This document shows positions 1 through 7,993 of a stretch of DNA of 64,000 bases, piece by piece. Source of the DNA: Planctomycetota bacterium. GTDB taxonomy: Bacteria > Planctomycetota > UBA1135 > GCA-002748355. The position numbers and the translations under genes were made by a program. Numbering within the stretch: position 1 is the first letter of the stretch; every line of letters begins with the position of its first letter. The DNA lies in NCBI GenBank assembly GCA_020638795.1, contig JACKHW010000001.1, positions 372,001 to 436,000 of the forward strand, read 5' to 3'. A model generated the notes under the pieces. The model searched no databases. It was not told the DNA's origin and was given only the letters and a program-made list of their open reading frames with translations.

Positions 1-268
1 CAAGGGCGGCACGTACATCTCGTCCGAACTCGGTCCGTTCGCACAGAACCCGATCCTCGCGCTCACGACGCGCATCCTCGGGAGTCGCAAGGTGAAGTTC
101 CCGGTGCCACTCGACATCCCACGGAGTCTCGAGATCGTGCGGGAACGGCTAACGGATCAGAGCTTCCGGCCCGTCATCGATCGACGCTTCCCGCTCTCGG
201 ACGTGTCGGAAGCCTACCGGTACGCGGAGACGGGTCAGAAAGTGGGCAACGTCGTGCTCACGATCTGA
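1..268 (+). CDS. Medium-chain dehydrogenase/reductase (zinc-type alcohol dehydrogenase or quinone oxidoreductase), C-terminal end
   Basis: The open frame enters from the left edge (first full codon at base 2) and stops with TGA at 266-268, giving the last 88 residues. The segment ending in the pattern FRPVIDRRFPLSDVSEAYR followed by GQKVGNVVLTI is the typical C-terminus of MDR-superfamily oxidoreductases, where the catalytic domain is completed after the NAD(P) Rossmann fold. The cofactor and zinc sites lie outside the window, so zinc-dependent alcohol dehydrogenase and zinc-free quinone oxidoreductase cannot be separated. It converges on the next gene with only 26 bases between the two stops. 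Confidence 0.8.
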   Translation, partial: KGGTYISSELGPFAQNPILALTTRILGSRKVKFPVPLDIPRSLEIVRERLTDQSFRPVIDRRFPLSDVSEAYRYAETGQKVGNVVLTI

Positions 269-294
269 CCCGGCCCGAGGCGATCACGCATCGA

Positions 295-1260
295 TCACTG
301 GATCGTGGCGGACAGCGCGTTGGAGAAGCTGAAGCCGAACGTGTTCGCCTTCGAGTCCACTGTCATCTGCTGGAAGTGGAGCTTGAGGCCGCGCAGCGTG
401 CTGTCGTTGGGCACGAGCCACGTCGTGAGCGCAGAACCGCCGCCGGCGCCGCGACCCGCGGCGATCGCGACCTGCATCACGTCCAGCGAGACGCGCAGCA
501 CGCAGTCGCCGCCGCCGATTCCCTTGAGGGGCAGAGGAAGCGGCAAGGCGCCGAAGAACGTGTTGGACAGGCCGAGGATCGCGATGGTCGGAGTCCCGAC
601 CGGGAGGTTGTAGGCCTCGGTGTTCCAAGTACCGTTGACCGCCGGTGCCTTCGCGATGCCGAGCACGGGCTTGAAGCCATCGGCGCCGGTGCAGCCGTCG
701 CCGGCCGAGACGATCGACGCTTCGTTGACGAAGATGCGATACGGCACGCCAGGCAGCGTCGCATCGGGGCCGTACCAGCCCCAGTTGTCGCCCTTCTCCT
801 TGTCGTCGCCGTCGGCGGCGTTGCCCACCGCGGTCATCGTGACGAGACCCGGCGTCGTCGGTGCCGTCCAGGAGAAGCTCCAAGCGCGAGACAGCGAGTC
901 GTTGTGTGTGATGGCTTCGACACCGCGCACGGTCTTGTCGGTCCACGTGTTCGCGCTCGCGACGAACGTCCCGGCGGACGTTTCCATCTCGAAGCCGCCG
1001 CGCGTGTACGTCGTGTTGTCCGCGACGCTGAGTTTCATCGGAACGTTCGCGCCCGGAGCGACGGAGGCCGCGCTCGAGATGTCGACGTGCACCGCAGAAC
1101 TCGCGGTCGCGTTGTGGCAGCTACCGCAGCTCGGGTAGCCGGTCGTGACGCCGAGCGGAACGCTGTTCTTGCCGGAGATGACGCCGTTGTTGTGGCCGAG
1201 GAGGAGCGAGGCGGTCAGGGCCGCAGCGAGCGTGCCCGAAATCGGGAGGCGAGAGTTCAC
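295..1260 (-). CDS. Secreted protein with one CxxCH motif, choice-of-anchor V/Reeler-like domain and planctomycete C-terminal domain (copy 1)
   Basis: I place the start at GTG 1260, preceded by AAAGGA six bases upstream. This gives 321 residues, exactly the length of the tandem paralogue next door, and opens with a hydrophobic signal segment (SGTLAAALTASLLLG). An upstream in-frame start would add about 53 residues with no signal-peptide character. A single CGSCH motif near residue 43 could bind haem c or form a Cys pair. The following beta-rich part contains PGANVPMKLSV and WSFSWTAP, resembling choice-of-anchor V or Reeler-type extracellular domains. The last 120 or so residues (GALPLPLPLKGIGGGDC, then PND and FGFSFSNA) are the domain seen on three other secreted proteins in this window. 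Function unknown; probably exported. Confidence 0.75.
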   Translation of the reverse strand: MNSRLPISGTLAAALTASLLLGHNNGVISGKNSVPLGVTTGYPSCGSCHNATASSAVHVDISSAASVAPGANVPMKLSVADNTTYTRGGFEMETSAGTFVASANTWTDKTVRGVEAITHNDSLSRAWSFSWTAPTTPGLVTMTAVGNAADGDDKEKGDNWGWYGPDATLPGVPYRIFVNEASIVSAGDGCTGADGFKPVLGIAKAPAVNGTWNTEAYNLPVGTPTIAILGLSNTFFGALPLPLPLKGIGGGDCVLRVSLDVMQVAIAAGRGAGGGSALTTWLVPNDSTLRGLKLHFQQMTVDSKANTFGFSFSNALSATIQ

Positions 1261-1495
1261 GGGATGTCCTTTGGATGACGTGGAGGGATGCCGCGGGGAG
1301 CGCCTGGCGCTGACCCGGACCGTCCAGTCAAGCAAGGTCCGTACCGTGCTTGCATCGGACCGCAAGTCGCGACGAGTCAGGAGGTTGAGTCGTTCGGTCT
1401 CGCCGCTAGCGCGGGGCATCGTGTCGGTTGTGCCCGAGGACCGTCCACGAAAGCGTCGCTTCCCATACTCGCCATCGTCGCGGCGCGGACCTCGG

Positions 1496-2461
1496 TCACT
1501 GGATGGTCGTCGTCAGCGCGTTGGAGAAGCTGAACCCGAACGTGTTCGCCTTCGCGTCGACGGTCATCTGCTGGAAGTAGAGCTTGATCCCGCGCAGATT
1601 GGCGTCGTTGGGAAGGATCCAAGCGATCTGGGCGCTGCCGTTGCCCGAGCCGCGACCACTGGCGACCGTGACCTGCATGACGTCGAGGGACACGCGCAAC
1701 ACGCAGTCGCCGCCGCCGATCGGCTTGAGGGGGAAGGGCAGCGGCAGGACGCCGAAGGTCGTGTTCGATAGACCGAGGATGCCGACACTCGCAGTCGCGG
1801 GGGGCAGGTTGTAAGCCTCGGAGTTCCAGGTCGTGCCGATCTGGGGCGGCTTGGCCATGCCGAGCACGGGTCGATAGCCGTCGGTACCCGTGCAGCCTTC
1901 ACCGGTCGACGTGATGCCAGGTGCGTTGACGAAGACTCGATACATCGCTCCCGGGATCGTGCTGTCGTGGCCGTAGAAGCCCCACTCGTCACCACGGTCC
2001 TTGCCGTCCCCGTTCGCGGCGTTGCCGGTCGCCGTCATGGTGACGAGCCCCGGAGTGGTCGGTGCGGTCCACGAGAAACTCCATGTCCGGGACAGCGGAT
2101 TCGCGTGGGTGATCGCCGGAGCACCGCGAACGGTCGTATCGACGCGGGTTCCGGTGCCGGCGACATAGGCGCCGGCGCTCGCCTCGAGCGCGAAGCCCCC
2201 CTGCGTATTCGTCGAGGGGTCGCTGACCGCGACCTTCATCGCCACGGACGCGCCTGGCGCAACGGAACTTGCCCCGGAGATCTCGACGCGGACACCCGAG
2301 TTTGGCGTGCTCGTGTGGCAGTTGCCGCAGCTCGGAAAGCCGGTCGTGAGGTTGGAGGGCATGCTGTTCTTGCCGGCAACCACACCGTCCTTGGATCCGA
2401 GAGCGATGGATACGGGGAGGAGGGCGGCGGCAGAAAACAGAATGGAGCGACGGATGCGCAT
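1496..2461 (-). CDS. Secreted CxxCH protein, tandem paralogue of the preceding gene (copy 2)
   Basis: This 321-residue protein starts MRIRRSILFSAAALLPVSIALG, a clear signal peptide, and carries CGNCH near residue 46. Its domain order matches copy 1 throughout: signal peptide, CxxCH, beta-rich domain with WSFSWTAPTTPGLVTMTA (identical in both copies), then the C-terminal domain with LPLPFPLKPIGGGDC, PNDANLRG and FGFSFSNAL. The two genes face the same way with 235 bases between them, so they arose by tandem duplication. The gene is divergent from transketolase, and the 303-base gap holds both promoters. A single CxxCH could make it a monohaem protein, but no haem partner gene is adjacent, so the role is unassigned. 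Confidence 0.75.
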   Translation of the reverse strand: MRIRRSILFSAAALLPVSIALGSKDGVVAGKNSMPSNLTTGFPSCGNCHTSTPNSGVRVEISGASSVAPGASVAMKVAVSDPSTNTQGGFALEASAGAYVAGTGTRVDTTVRGAPAITHANPLSRTWSFSWTAPTTPGLVTMTATGNAANGDGKDRGDEWGFYGHDSTIPGAMYRVFVNAPGITSTGEGCTGTDGYRPVLGMAKPPQIGTTWNSEAYNLPPATASVGILGLSNTTFGVLPLPFPLKPIGGGDCVLRVSLDVMQVTVASGRGSGNGSAQIAWILPNDANLRGIKLYFQQMTVDAKANTFGFSFSNALTTTIQ

Positions 2462-2764
2462 ACGATCTTGTCCTTCTCGTGATATCGAATTCGAGTGAGG
2501 TCGGGCACGTAGTCAAGTGCCGTGCCACGACCGACGCGGCGACGTAACCCGTTGTGATGAGGCCGCATGGAGCGATCGCGCCGCAGCCTGGTCCCGAGAA
2601 GGTGAATCCAGTTTTCGGACCTGCGAGTCCAGCTTTCGACGTCGCGGCAGGGGAGCGCGTCGAGGGGCACGCAGCCCGGCTCACCGCTCGCGAGGGCGAC
2701 GACCGCGAGACATTTCGAATCGACGCGTGCATGACCGGGCGTCCTTGGGAATCCTCGTTGCGCC
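2462..2764. other. Divergent intergenic region upstream of transketolase
   Basis: This 303-base gap separates the divergent CxxCH gene and tkt and must contain both promoters. The only structure I can point to is a pair of near-identical boxes at 2604-2640. No convincing -35/-10 pair or hairpin was recognised. Confidence 0.4.
2604..2640 (+). promoter_or_regulatory. Two direct copies of GARTCCAGYTTTCG spaced 21 bp
   Basis: GAATCCAGTTTTCG begins at 2604 and GAGTCCAGCTTTCG at 2625, a spacing of two helical turns, about 125 bases before the tkt start. Paired direct boxes at this spacing are typical of tandem regulator binding sites. Assigning them to a regulator would be a guess. Confidence 0.3.
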
Positions 2765-4789
2765 ATGTCCGAAGTCACCAAGGGCGACCGCGACCTCACG
2801 ACACTGTGCGTGAACGCGGTCCGTGTTCTCTCCATGGACGCCGTGCAGCAAGCGAACTCGGGTCACCCGGGTACGCCGATGGCGCTGGCGCCGCTCGCCT
2901 ACGTCCTCTTCACGAAGCATCTCAAACACGATCCAGCAGACCCCAACTGGCCCAACCGCGATCGGTTCGTGCTGTCCTGTGGGCACGCGTCGATGTTGCT
3001 CTACTCGGTCCTCTACCTCTCGGGGTACGAGATCTCGAGTGACGAGATCCGGAACTTCCGGCAGTGGGGCGCGCGCACGCCAGGGCATCCCGAGTTCGGC
3101 CTGACTCCCGGAGTCGAGACGACGACCGGTCCGCTCGGCCAAGGCCTCGCCAACGCGGTCGGGATGGCAATCGCCGAGACCAAGCTCTCGACGACGTTCA
3201 ATCACACGGGGCACTACGTGCTCGACCATCACACGTGGTTCATCGCGAGTGATGGTGACTTGATGGAAGGGATCTCTCACGAGGCCGCTTCGCTCGCGGG
3301 GCATCTCGGGCTCGGAAAGCTGATCGGCTTCTGGGACGACAACTCGATCACGATCGAGGGCGAACGCTCGCTGGCAGACTCGGATGATGTCGCGAAGCGC
3401 TTCGATGCCTACGGCTGGCAGGTTCTCCACGTCGAGGACGGCAACGACGTCGATGCGATCGACGACGCGATCGACGCCGCGAAGGCCGAACTCCACAAGC
3501 CGTCGCTCATCATCGTCAAGACGATCATCGGCTATGGCGCTCCGCACAAGCAGAACACTGCCGACGCACACGGTGCGCCGCTCGGAGCGAACGAACTCCT
3601 CGAGGCGCGCAAGCAGCTCGGGTGGGAGTACGACGAGCCGTTCTTCGTGCCGGTCGAGGCGCTCCACGAGTGGGGCAAGTGCAAGGATCGTGGCGAGAAG
3701 TTGCAGCAGGCATGGATCAAGACGTTCCACACCTATCGCAAGGCGTTTCCCGCCGATGCGGACACGATGATCCGTCGTCTCGCGGGCAAGCTACCCGAAA
3801 GCTGGGAAGACGCGCTGCCCGACGTCTCCGGCGAGATCACACCCGCGGCAACGCGTTCGGTCAGCGGCCGTGTGCTGAGTGCGATCGCCGAGCGCGTGCC
3901 CGAGCTCTTCGGAGGGTCCGCGGATCTCGGTCCTTCCAACAACACGCTGCTCGAGGATGGTGGGGACTTCTCCGCGACCAATCGAGAGGGACGGAACCTG
4001 CACTTCGGCGTGCGTGAACACGCGATGGGCGCCATCTGTAACGGCATGGCATTGCACGGTGGCATCATCCCGTACGCGGGCACGTTCCTCGTGTTCTCCG
4101 ACTACATGCGGCCGGCGTTGCGACTCGCTGCGATGATGGAACTCGGGACGATCGCGATCTACACGCACGATTCGATCGGTCTCGGTGAAGACGGCCCGAC
4201 GCATCAGCCGATCGAGACGCTCGCTGCGTTGCGCGCGATCCCCAACTTCACGGTCTTGCGTCCTGCGGATGCTGCCGAGACGGTCGAAGCATGGCGTTAT
4301 GCGATGAAGCACCGCCACGGGCCGTGCGCGCTCGTCCTCACGCGGCAGAAGGTGCCGCCGATCGAACGTCAGGGTGATTCGCTCACGAGCGACGTTGCGC
4401 ATGGCGCATACGTCGTGTCCGAGGCCCAAGGAGATCCGTCGATCGTTCTGATCGGAACAGGCTCCGAAGTGCAGCACTGTCTCGGTGCGCAATCGATCCT
4501 GCGTGACGAAGGCATCGAGGCGAGTGTCGTCTCCTGTCCTTCGCTCGAGATCTTCGCGCGCCAACAGGAAGAGTATCGACGGTCGGTCCTGCCCGTCGGC
4601 GTGCCGCGACTCGTCGTCGAGGCGGCGCATCCGCAGAGTTGGGGACGGATTCTCGGCGATCATGGCGACATGATCGGGCTCGAGCACTTCGGTGCCTCCG
4701 CGCCTGCGCCCAAGCTGTTCGAGGAGTTCGGCTTCACGGCTGAGAACGTGGCCGCACGGGCGCGCAAGCTCCTCGCGCCTCGAATCTAG
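2765..4789 (+). CDS. tkt: Transketolase
   Basis: The enzyme moves two-carbon ketol units between sugar phosphates in the non-oxidative pentose phosphate pathway, using thiamine diphosphate and Mg2+. The 674-residue length is normal for the family. Substrate-binding and catalytic histidines sit in NSGHPGTPMA (H34), SCGH (H74) and TPGHPEFG (H108). The ThDP/Mg motif is SDGDLMEG (G164, D165) with DDNSITIEG following, and the catalytic glutamate is in REHAMG (E418). The GEDGPTHQPIE segment of the pyrimidine domain is intact. The first ATG is used; only a weak GGGA precedes it. The serine dehydratase gene starts 17 bases after the stop, so the two are probably co-transcribed. Confidence 0.95.
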   Translation: MSEVTKGDRDLTTLCVNAVRVLSMDAVQQANSGHPGTPMALAPLAYVLFTKHLKHDPADPNWPNRDRFVLSCGHASMLLYSVLYLSGYEISSDEIRNFRQWGARTPGHPEFGLTPGVETTTGPLGQGLANAVGMAIAETKLSTTFNHTGHYVLDHHTWFIASDGDLMEGISHEAASLAGHLGLGKLIGFWDDNSITIEGERSLADSDDVAKRFDAYGWQVLHVEDGNDVDAIDDAIDAAKAELHKPSLIIVKTIIGYGAPHKQNTADAHGAPLGANELLEARKQLGWEYDEPFFVPVEALHEWGKCKDRGEKLQQAWIKTFHTYRKAFPADADTMIRRLAGKLPESWEDALPDVSGEITPAATRSVSGRVLSAIAERVPELFGGSADLGPSNNTLLEDGGDFSATNREGRNLHFGVREHAMGAICNGMALHGGIIPYAGTFLVFSDYMRPALRLAAMMELGTIAIYTHDSIGLGEDGPTHQPIETLAALRAIPNFTVLRPADAAETVEAWRYAMKHRHGPCALVLTRQKVPPIERQGDSLTSDVAHGAYVVSEAQGDPSIVLIGTGSEVQHCLGAQSILRDEGIEASVVSCPSLEIFARQQEEYRRSVLPVGVPRLVVEAAHPQSWGRILGDHGDMIGLEHFGASAPAPKLFEEFGFTAENVAARARKLLAPRI

Positions 4790-4806
4790 GGACCTTCGCA
4801 GATCGC

Positions 4807-6381
4807 ATGCCTGCTCAGCTGCCCCCAAGCATCTTCAACGACGTCGTCGGTCCGATCATGCGCGGGCCGTCGAGTTCGCACTCCGCGGCATCGGTGCGCA
4901 TCGGCCGCATGGCGCGCGATCTGTGCGGTGGTCAGCCGGACCGCGTGCTGGTCGAGTTCGACACCGAGGGCTCGCTGCCGACGACACACAAGAGCCAGGG
5001 CTCCGACATGGGCCTGTTCGGCGGCTTGCTCGGTTGGCACGCCGACGACGAACGGCTACCGCGTTCGGGTGCGGCGTTGCGCGAGGCCGGTGTCGCGCTC
5101 GAGATCCGGTACGCCTTGCTGCACGATCCGCACCCCAATACCTACCGGCTGACGCTCTGGCGCGGCGCTGACGTGCACCGTGTCGTCGCGATCTCGACCG
5201 GCGGCGGCATGATCGAGGTGATCGAGATCGACGGCACGGCGGTGTCGCTCTTCGGCGACTACGACGTCACGCTGCTGCGCATGCACGACGCCGGCGCGGC
5301 GCGTGCGGCAGCAGGACGACTCGCGGACCACGTCGACGTCGCAGACACGAGTGACGCACTCACGATCCTCGGTGGTCGAGAGTTCGTTGCCGACGACCTG
5401 CTTCTCGACATCGACGGGGTCGTGAACGTGCACCGACTCTCGGCCGTGCTGCCGGTGCGCTCGCGCAAGGACTTGTCCGTGCCGTTCCTGCATGCAGGAC
5501 AACTCGCAGTTCACGGCGACCTCGAGGGGCAGCCCTTGTCGGACTTCGCGCTGCAGTACGAATGCGCCCGCGGCGGTATCGATGTCGAAGCCGTGTTCGC
5601 GCGCATGCGCCACATCCGCGAGATCATCGCGAGTGGTGTCGCGAGTGGCCTTGCCGGCACCGAGCACCCGGATCGCGTCTTGCCGCGCCAGTCGCACCGC
5701 TTCGCCGAACGTCTCGCAAGTGGGTCGCTGCTCGCGTCGGGTCTGCTCAATACCGCCATCCTGTACGTAACCGCGCTGATGGAAGTCAAGAGCTCCGACG
5801 GCGTGTTCGTCGCGGCTCCGACGGCGGGGTCTTGCGGCACGTTTGCCGGCACCTGTCACGCGGCTTTCGAACAGCTGGGCACGGCGGACGAACCGGCCTT
5901 GCGCGCGATGCTTGCGGGTGGACTGATCGGCGTGTTCGTCGCGACTCGCTCGAGCTTTGCGGCGGAGGTCGGCGGTTGTCAGGCCGAGACCGGCGCCGGA
6001 GCGGCGATGGCGGCCGCAGCGCTCGTAGAACTCGGCGGCGGCAGTGCCGCGCAATCGTTGTCGGCGGCGAGCCACGCGATCCAAAACGTACTCGGGCTCG
6101 TCTGCGATCCGGTCGCGAACCGCGTCGAGGCGCCGTGCCTCGGCCGCAACATCGCAGGCGCTGCCAACGCGATCGCGAGCGCCAACATGGCGCTGTCCGG
6201 CTACGACCATCTGATCCCGCTCGACGAGGTGCTCGATGCACATCGCGAGATCAGCGAACGCATGGCGCGTGAACTGCGGTGCACGGCGCTCGGCGGGCTG
6301 TCGATCACCCCGACGTCGAAGGCGATCGAGGCAAAGCTGTGCGGTGGCAGTGCGCACGGTGGCTGCGGCAACTGCAGATAG
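4807..6381 (+). CDS. L-serine ammonia-lyase, iron-sulfur dependent, single chain (beta and alpha domains fused)
   Basis: This enzyme deaminates L-serine to pyruvate and ammonium with a [4Fe-4S] cluster. The N-terminal beta domain opens with the hallmark PIMRGPSSSHSAASVRIG. The C-terminal alpha domain has TAGSCGTFAGTCH (about residue 340), GGCQAETGAGAAM (about 389) and GLVCDPVANRVEAPC (about 430), which supply the cluster cysteines seen in SdaA-type enzymes. The protein is 524 residues, about 70 longer than E. coli SdaA, and ends in a Cys/Gly-rich tail (CGGSAHGGCGNCR). It lies 17 bases downstream of transketolase; a link between pentose phosphate flux and serine breakdown is only suggested by this spacing. 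Confidence 0.9.
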   Translation: MPAQLPPSIFNDVVGPIMRGPSSSHSAASVRIGRMARDLCGGQPDRVLVEFDTEGSLPTTHKSQGSDMGLFGGLLGWHADDERLPRSGAALREAGVALEIRYALLHDPHPNTYRLTLWRGADVHRVVAISTGGGMIEVIEIDGTAVSLFGDYDVTLLRMHDAGAARAAAGRLADHVDVADTSDALTILGGREFVADDLLLDIDGVVNVHRLSAVLPVRSRKDLSVPFLHAGQLAVHGDLEGQPLSDFALQYECARGGIDVEAVFARMRHIREIIASGVASGLAGTEHPDRVLPRQSHRFAERLASGSLLASGLLNTAILYVTALMEVKSSDGVFVAAPTAGSCGTFAGTCHAAFEQLGTADEPALRAMLAGGLIGVFVATRSSFAAEVGGCQAETGAGAAMAAAALVELGGGSAAQSLSAASHAIQNVLGLVCDPVANRVEAPCLGRNIAGAANAIASANMALSGYDHLIPLDEVLDAHREISERMARELRCTALGGLSITPTSKAIEAKLCGGSAHGGCGNCR

Positions 6382-6430
6382 CGACGCACGTCGTACCAAG
6401 CTCGCATGCAGGTGCGTATGCTCTGGCCGC

Positions 6431-7993
6431 ATGCCCCGCCGTATGCTCACGACGTTGATGTTCGCTTCGGCTCTCTCGGCGTGCCGCGCTCCGATGGACA
6501 CAGCGCAGTGGTCGATGGGTCCTGGCCCGTATGGCAACTGGTTCGTGGCCCCCGAAGCTCCGCCACCGAAACGATGGTCGGGCGCGACCGGCAAGAACAT
6601 CGTCTGGCGCAAGAAGCTGCCCGAGACCGGCCAGGGCGGCATCGCGATCGCTGACGGCAAGCTGTTCGTCGCGACGATGGCGCCGTGGCACATCGACGCG
6701 CACTGCTTCGACGCAGCGACCGGCGACCTCCTGTGGACTCGCCGTCTCGAGGGTGAAGTGCCATCGATCTACAGCTACCCATTCTCGGATGCGACGAGTG
6801 CATCGCCGTGCTGCGACGAGCACTACGTGTGGTTCACGAACGCCGGCGGCCGAATCGTCTGCTTCACGCACGATGGCCAGCCGCGTTGGACGCGCCGCTT
6901 CACGCCGACGTTCGACGGCCCGTTCAACAAGCAGTTCGAGCCACTCCTGGTCGACGATCCGTCGCGCGGCAACGGTGCGAAGACGCTGATCCACATGGAG
7001 CCCCGGCGCGTCGACGACGACGCTCCTTCGAATCCTGCGCGTCCGCGTTGGAACTTCTTGATCGGCCTCGATGCCGCCACCGGCGCCGAGCTGTGGCGCA
7101 GCGACGAGGCGCTGACGCACTACAATGCGCCGATTCTCGTGCACGACCCGGAGCATGGCCCTTGTGTCCTGCACGCGCGCGGCGGCCCGCATCAGGTGCC
7201 CGAGCTGCCGCTCGGGCTTTCGCTGACGATCGCGAGCGGTTCCGATGCCGGCAAGCGCGTCTGGCGCTACGAGGACCCGCGGAAGAACCACGAGGGTGCG
7301 CTGCAGACGATGGCTGCCGACGAGCGGTACGCGTACTGGCTGCTGAAGACGCCCAACGACGTGCTCGTGGTGCTCGACGTGCGCACCGGTGAGCCGGTGC
7401 GCGAGATCCAGCTCGTGCATGGCGCCCGCGTGCACGGTGCGCAGGCTACGGTCGCACAAGGCGCGAACGCGGAAGACGTCAGCGAGCCGAAGGCCGGCGT
7501 CTTCCCGGCGCGATACTCGATGCACGCGGCCAAGGGTGCTCTCTGGTTCCTGACCTATGCCACCGCGTGGGGCAAACCGACGCTCGGTGCGCCCTGGTGC
7601 CTTGCCCGCATCGACGTCGATGCCGGGACGGTCGACTATCACGAACTGCCGACGACACCCGATGGTGCGTACCGCACGAAGCTGTCGGCGCGCGCCGTCA
7701 ACGGCCACGGGGACGAAGTGACCGGCGACGACCGTTCACGGTGGGATGGTTGGGACTGGGTCTTCCACCCGTCGCCGACGCAGATCGGTGACCATCTGTT
7801 CTTCACGCTGCAGACTGGCGTCGTCTACGTCATCGACACGTCCGTGACGACCGACGTGCGCCCTGTCGCCGTCAACGACCTCGGCGAGCTCGGCGCGACG
7901 TGGACCGGCAACTCGATCTCGTTCGCGGGCGGACGGCTCTACCACCGGACGGCGCGCGAACTGTTGTGCATCGGTGCAACCTCTGCGCGATGA
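6431..7993 (+). CDS. PQQ-like beta-propeller lipoprotein
   Basis: I start at ATG 6431 because it gives a clean lipoprotein signal (MPRRMLTTLMFASALSAC, lipobox LSAC with Cys18). The frame extends upstream, but those residues are Arg-rich and overlap the serine dehydratase. The mature 500 residues contain repeated propeller blades such as GKLFVATMAP, ATGDLLWTRRLEGEV and ATGAELWRSDEAL, typical of PQQ-binding-like WD repeats in which alternating Trp stabilise each blade. It probably sits on the outside of a membrane. The stop overlaps the next start as ATGA (7990-7993), so it may belong to one transcript with the PSD1 and DUF1501 genes. No catalytic PQQ dehydrogenase residues were recognised; binding or scaffold function is inferred. 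Confidence 0.8.
   Translation: MPRRMLTTLMFASALSACRAPMDTAQWSMGPGPYGNWFVAPEAPPPKRWSGATGKNIVWRKKLPETGQGGIAIADGKLFVATMAPWHIDAHCFDAATGDLLWTRRLEGEVPSIYSYPFSDATSASPCCDEHYVWFTNAGGRIVCFTHDGQPRWTRRFTPTFDGPFNKQFEPLLVDDPSRGNGAKTLIHMEPRRVDDDAPSNPARPRWNFLIGLDAATGAELWRSDEALTHYNAPILVHDPEHGPCVLHARGGPHQVPELPLGLSLTIASGSDAGKRVWRYEDPRKNHEGALQTMAADERYAYWLLKTPNDVLVVLDVRTGEPVREIQLVHGARVHGAQATVAQGANAEDVSEPKAGVFPARYSMHAAKGALWFLTYATAWGKPTLGAPWCLARIDVDAGTVDYHELPTTPDGAYRTKLSARAVNGHGDEVTGDDRSRWDGWDWVFHPSPTQIGDHLFFTLQTGVVYVIDTSVTTDVRPVAVNDLGELGATWTGNSISFAGGRLYHRTARELLCIGATSAR

Noticed and set aside
5056..6693. Long minus-strand open frame of 545 codons
   Set aside because: It lies opposite the serine dehydratase, is Arg-rich with no motif, and follows from the high-GC third-position pattern of the real gene.
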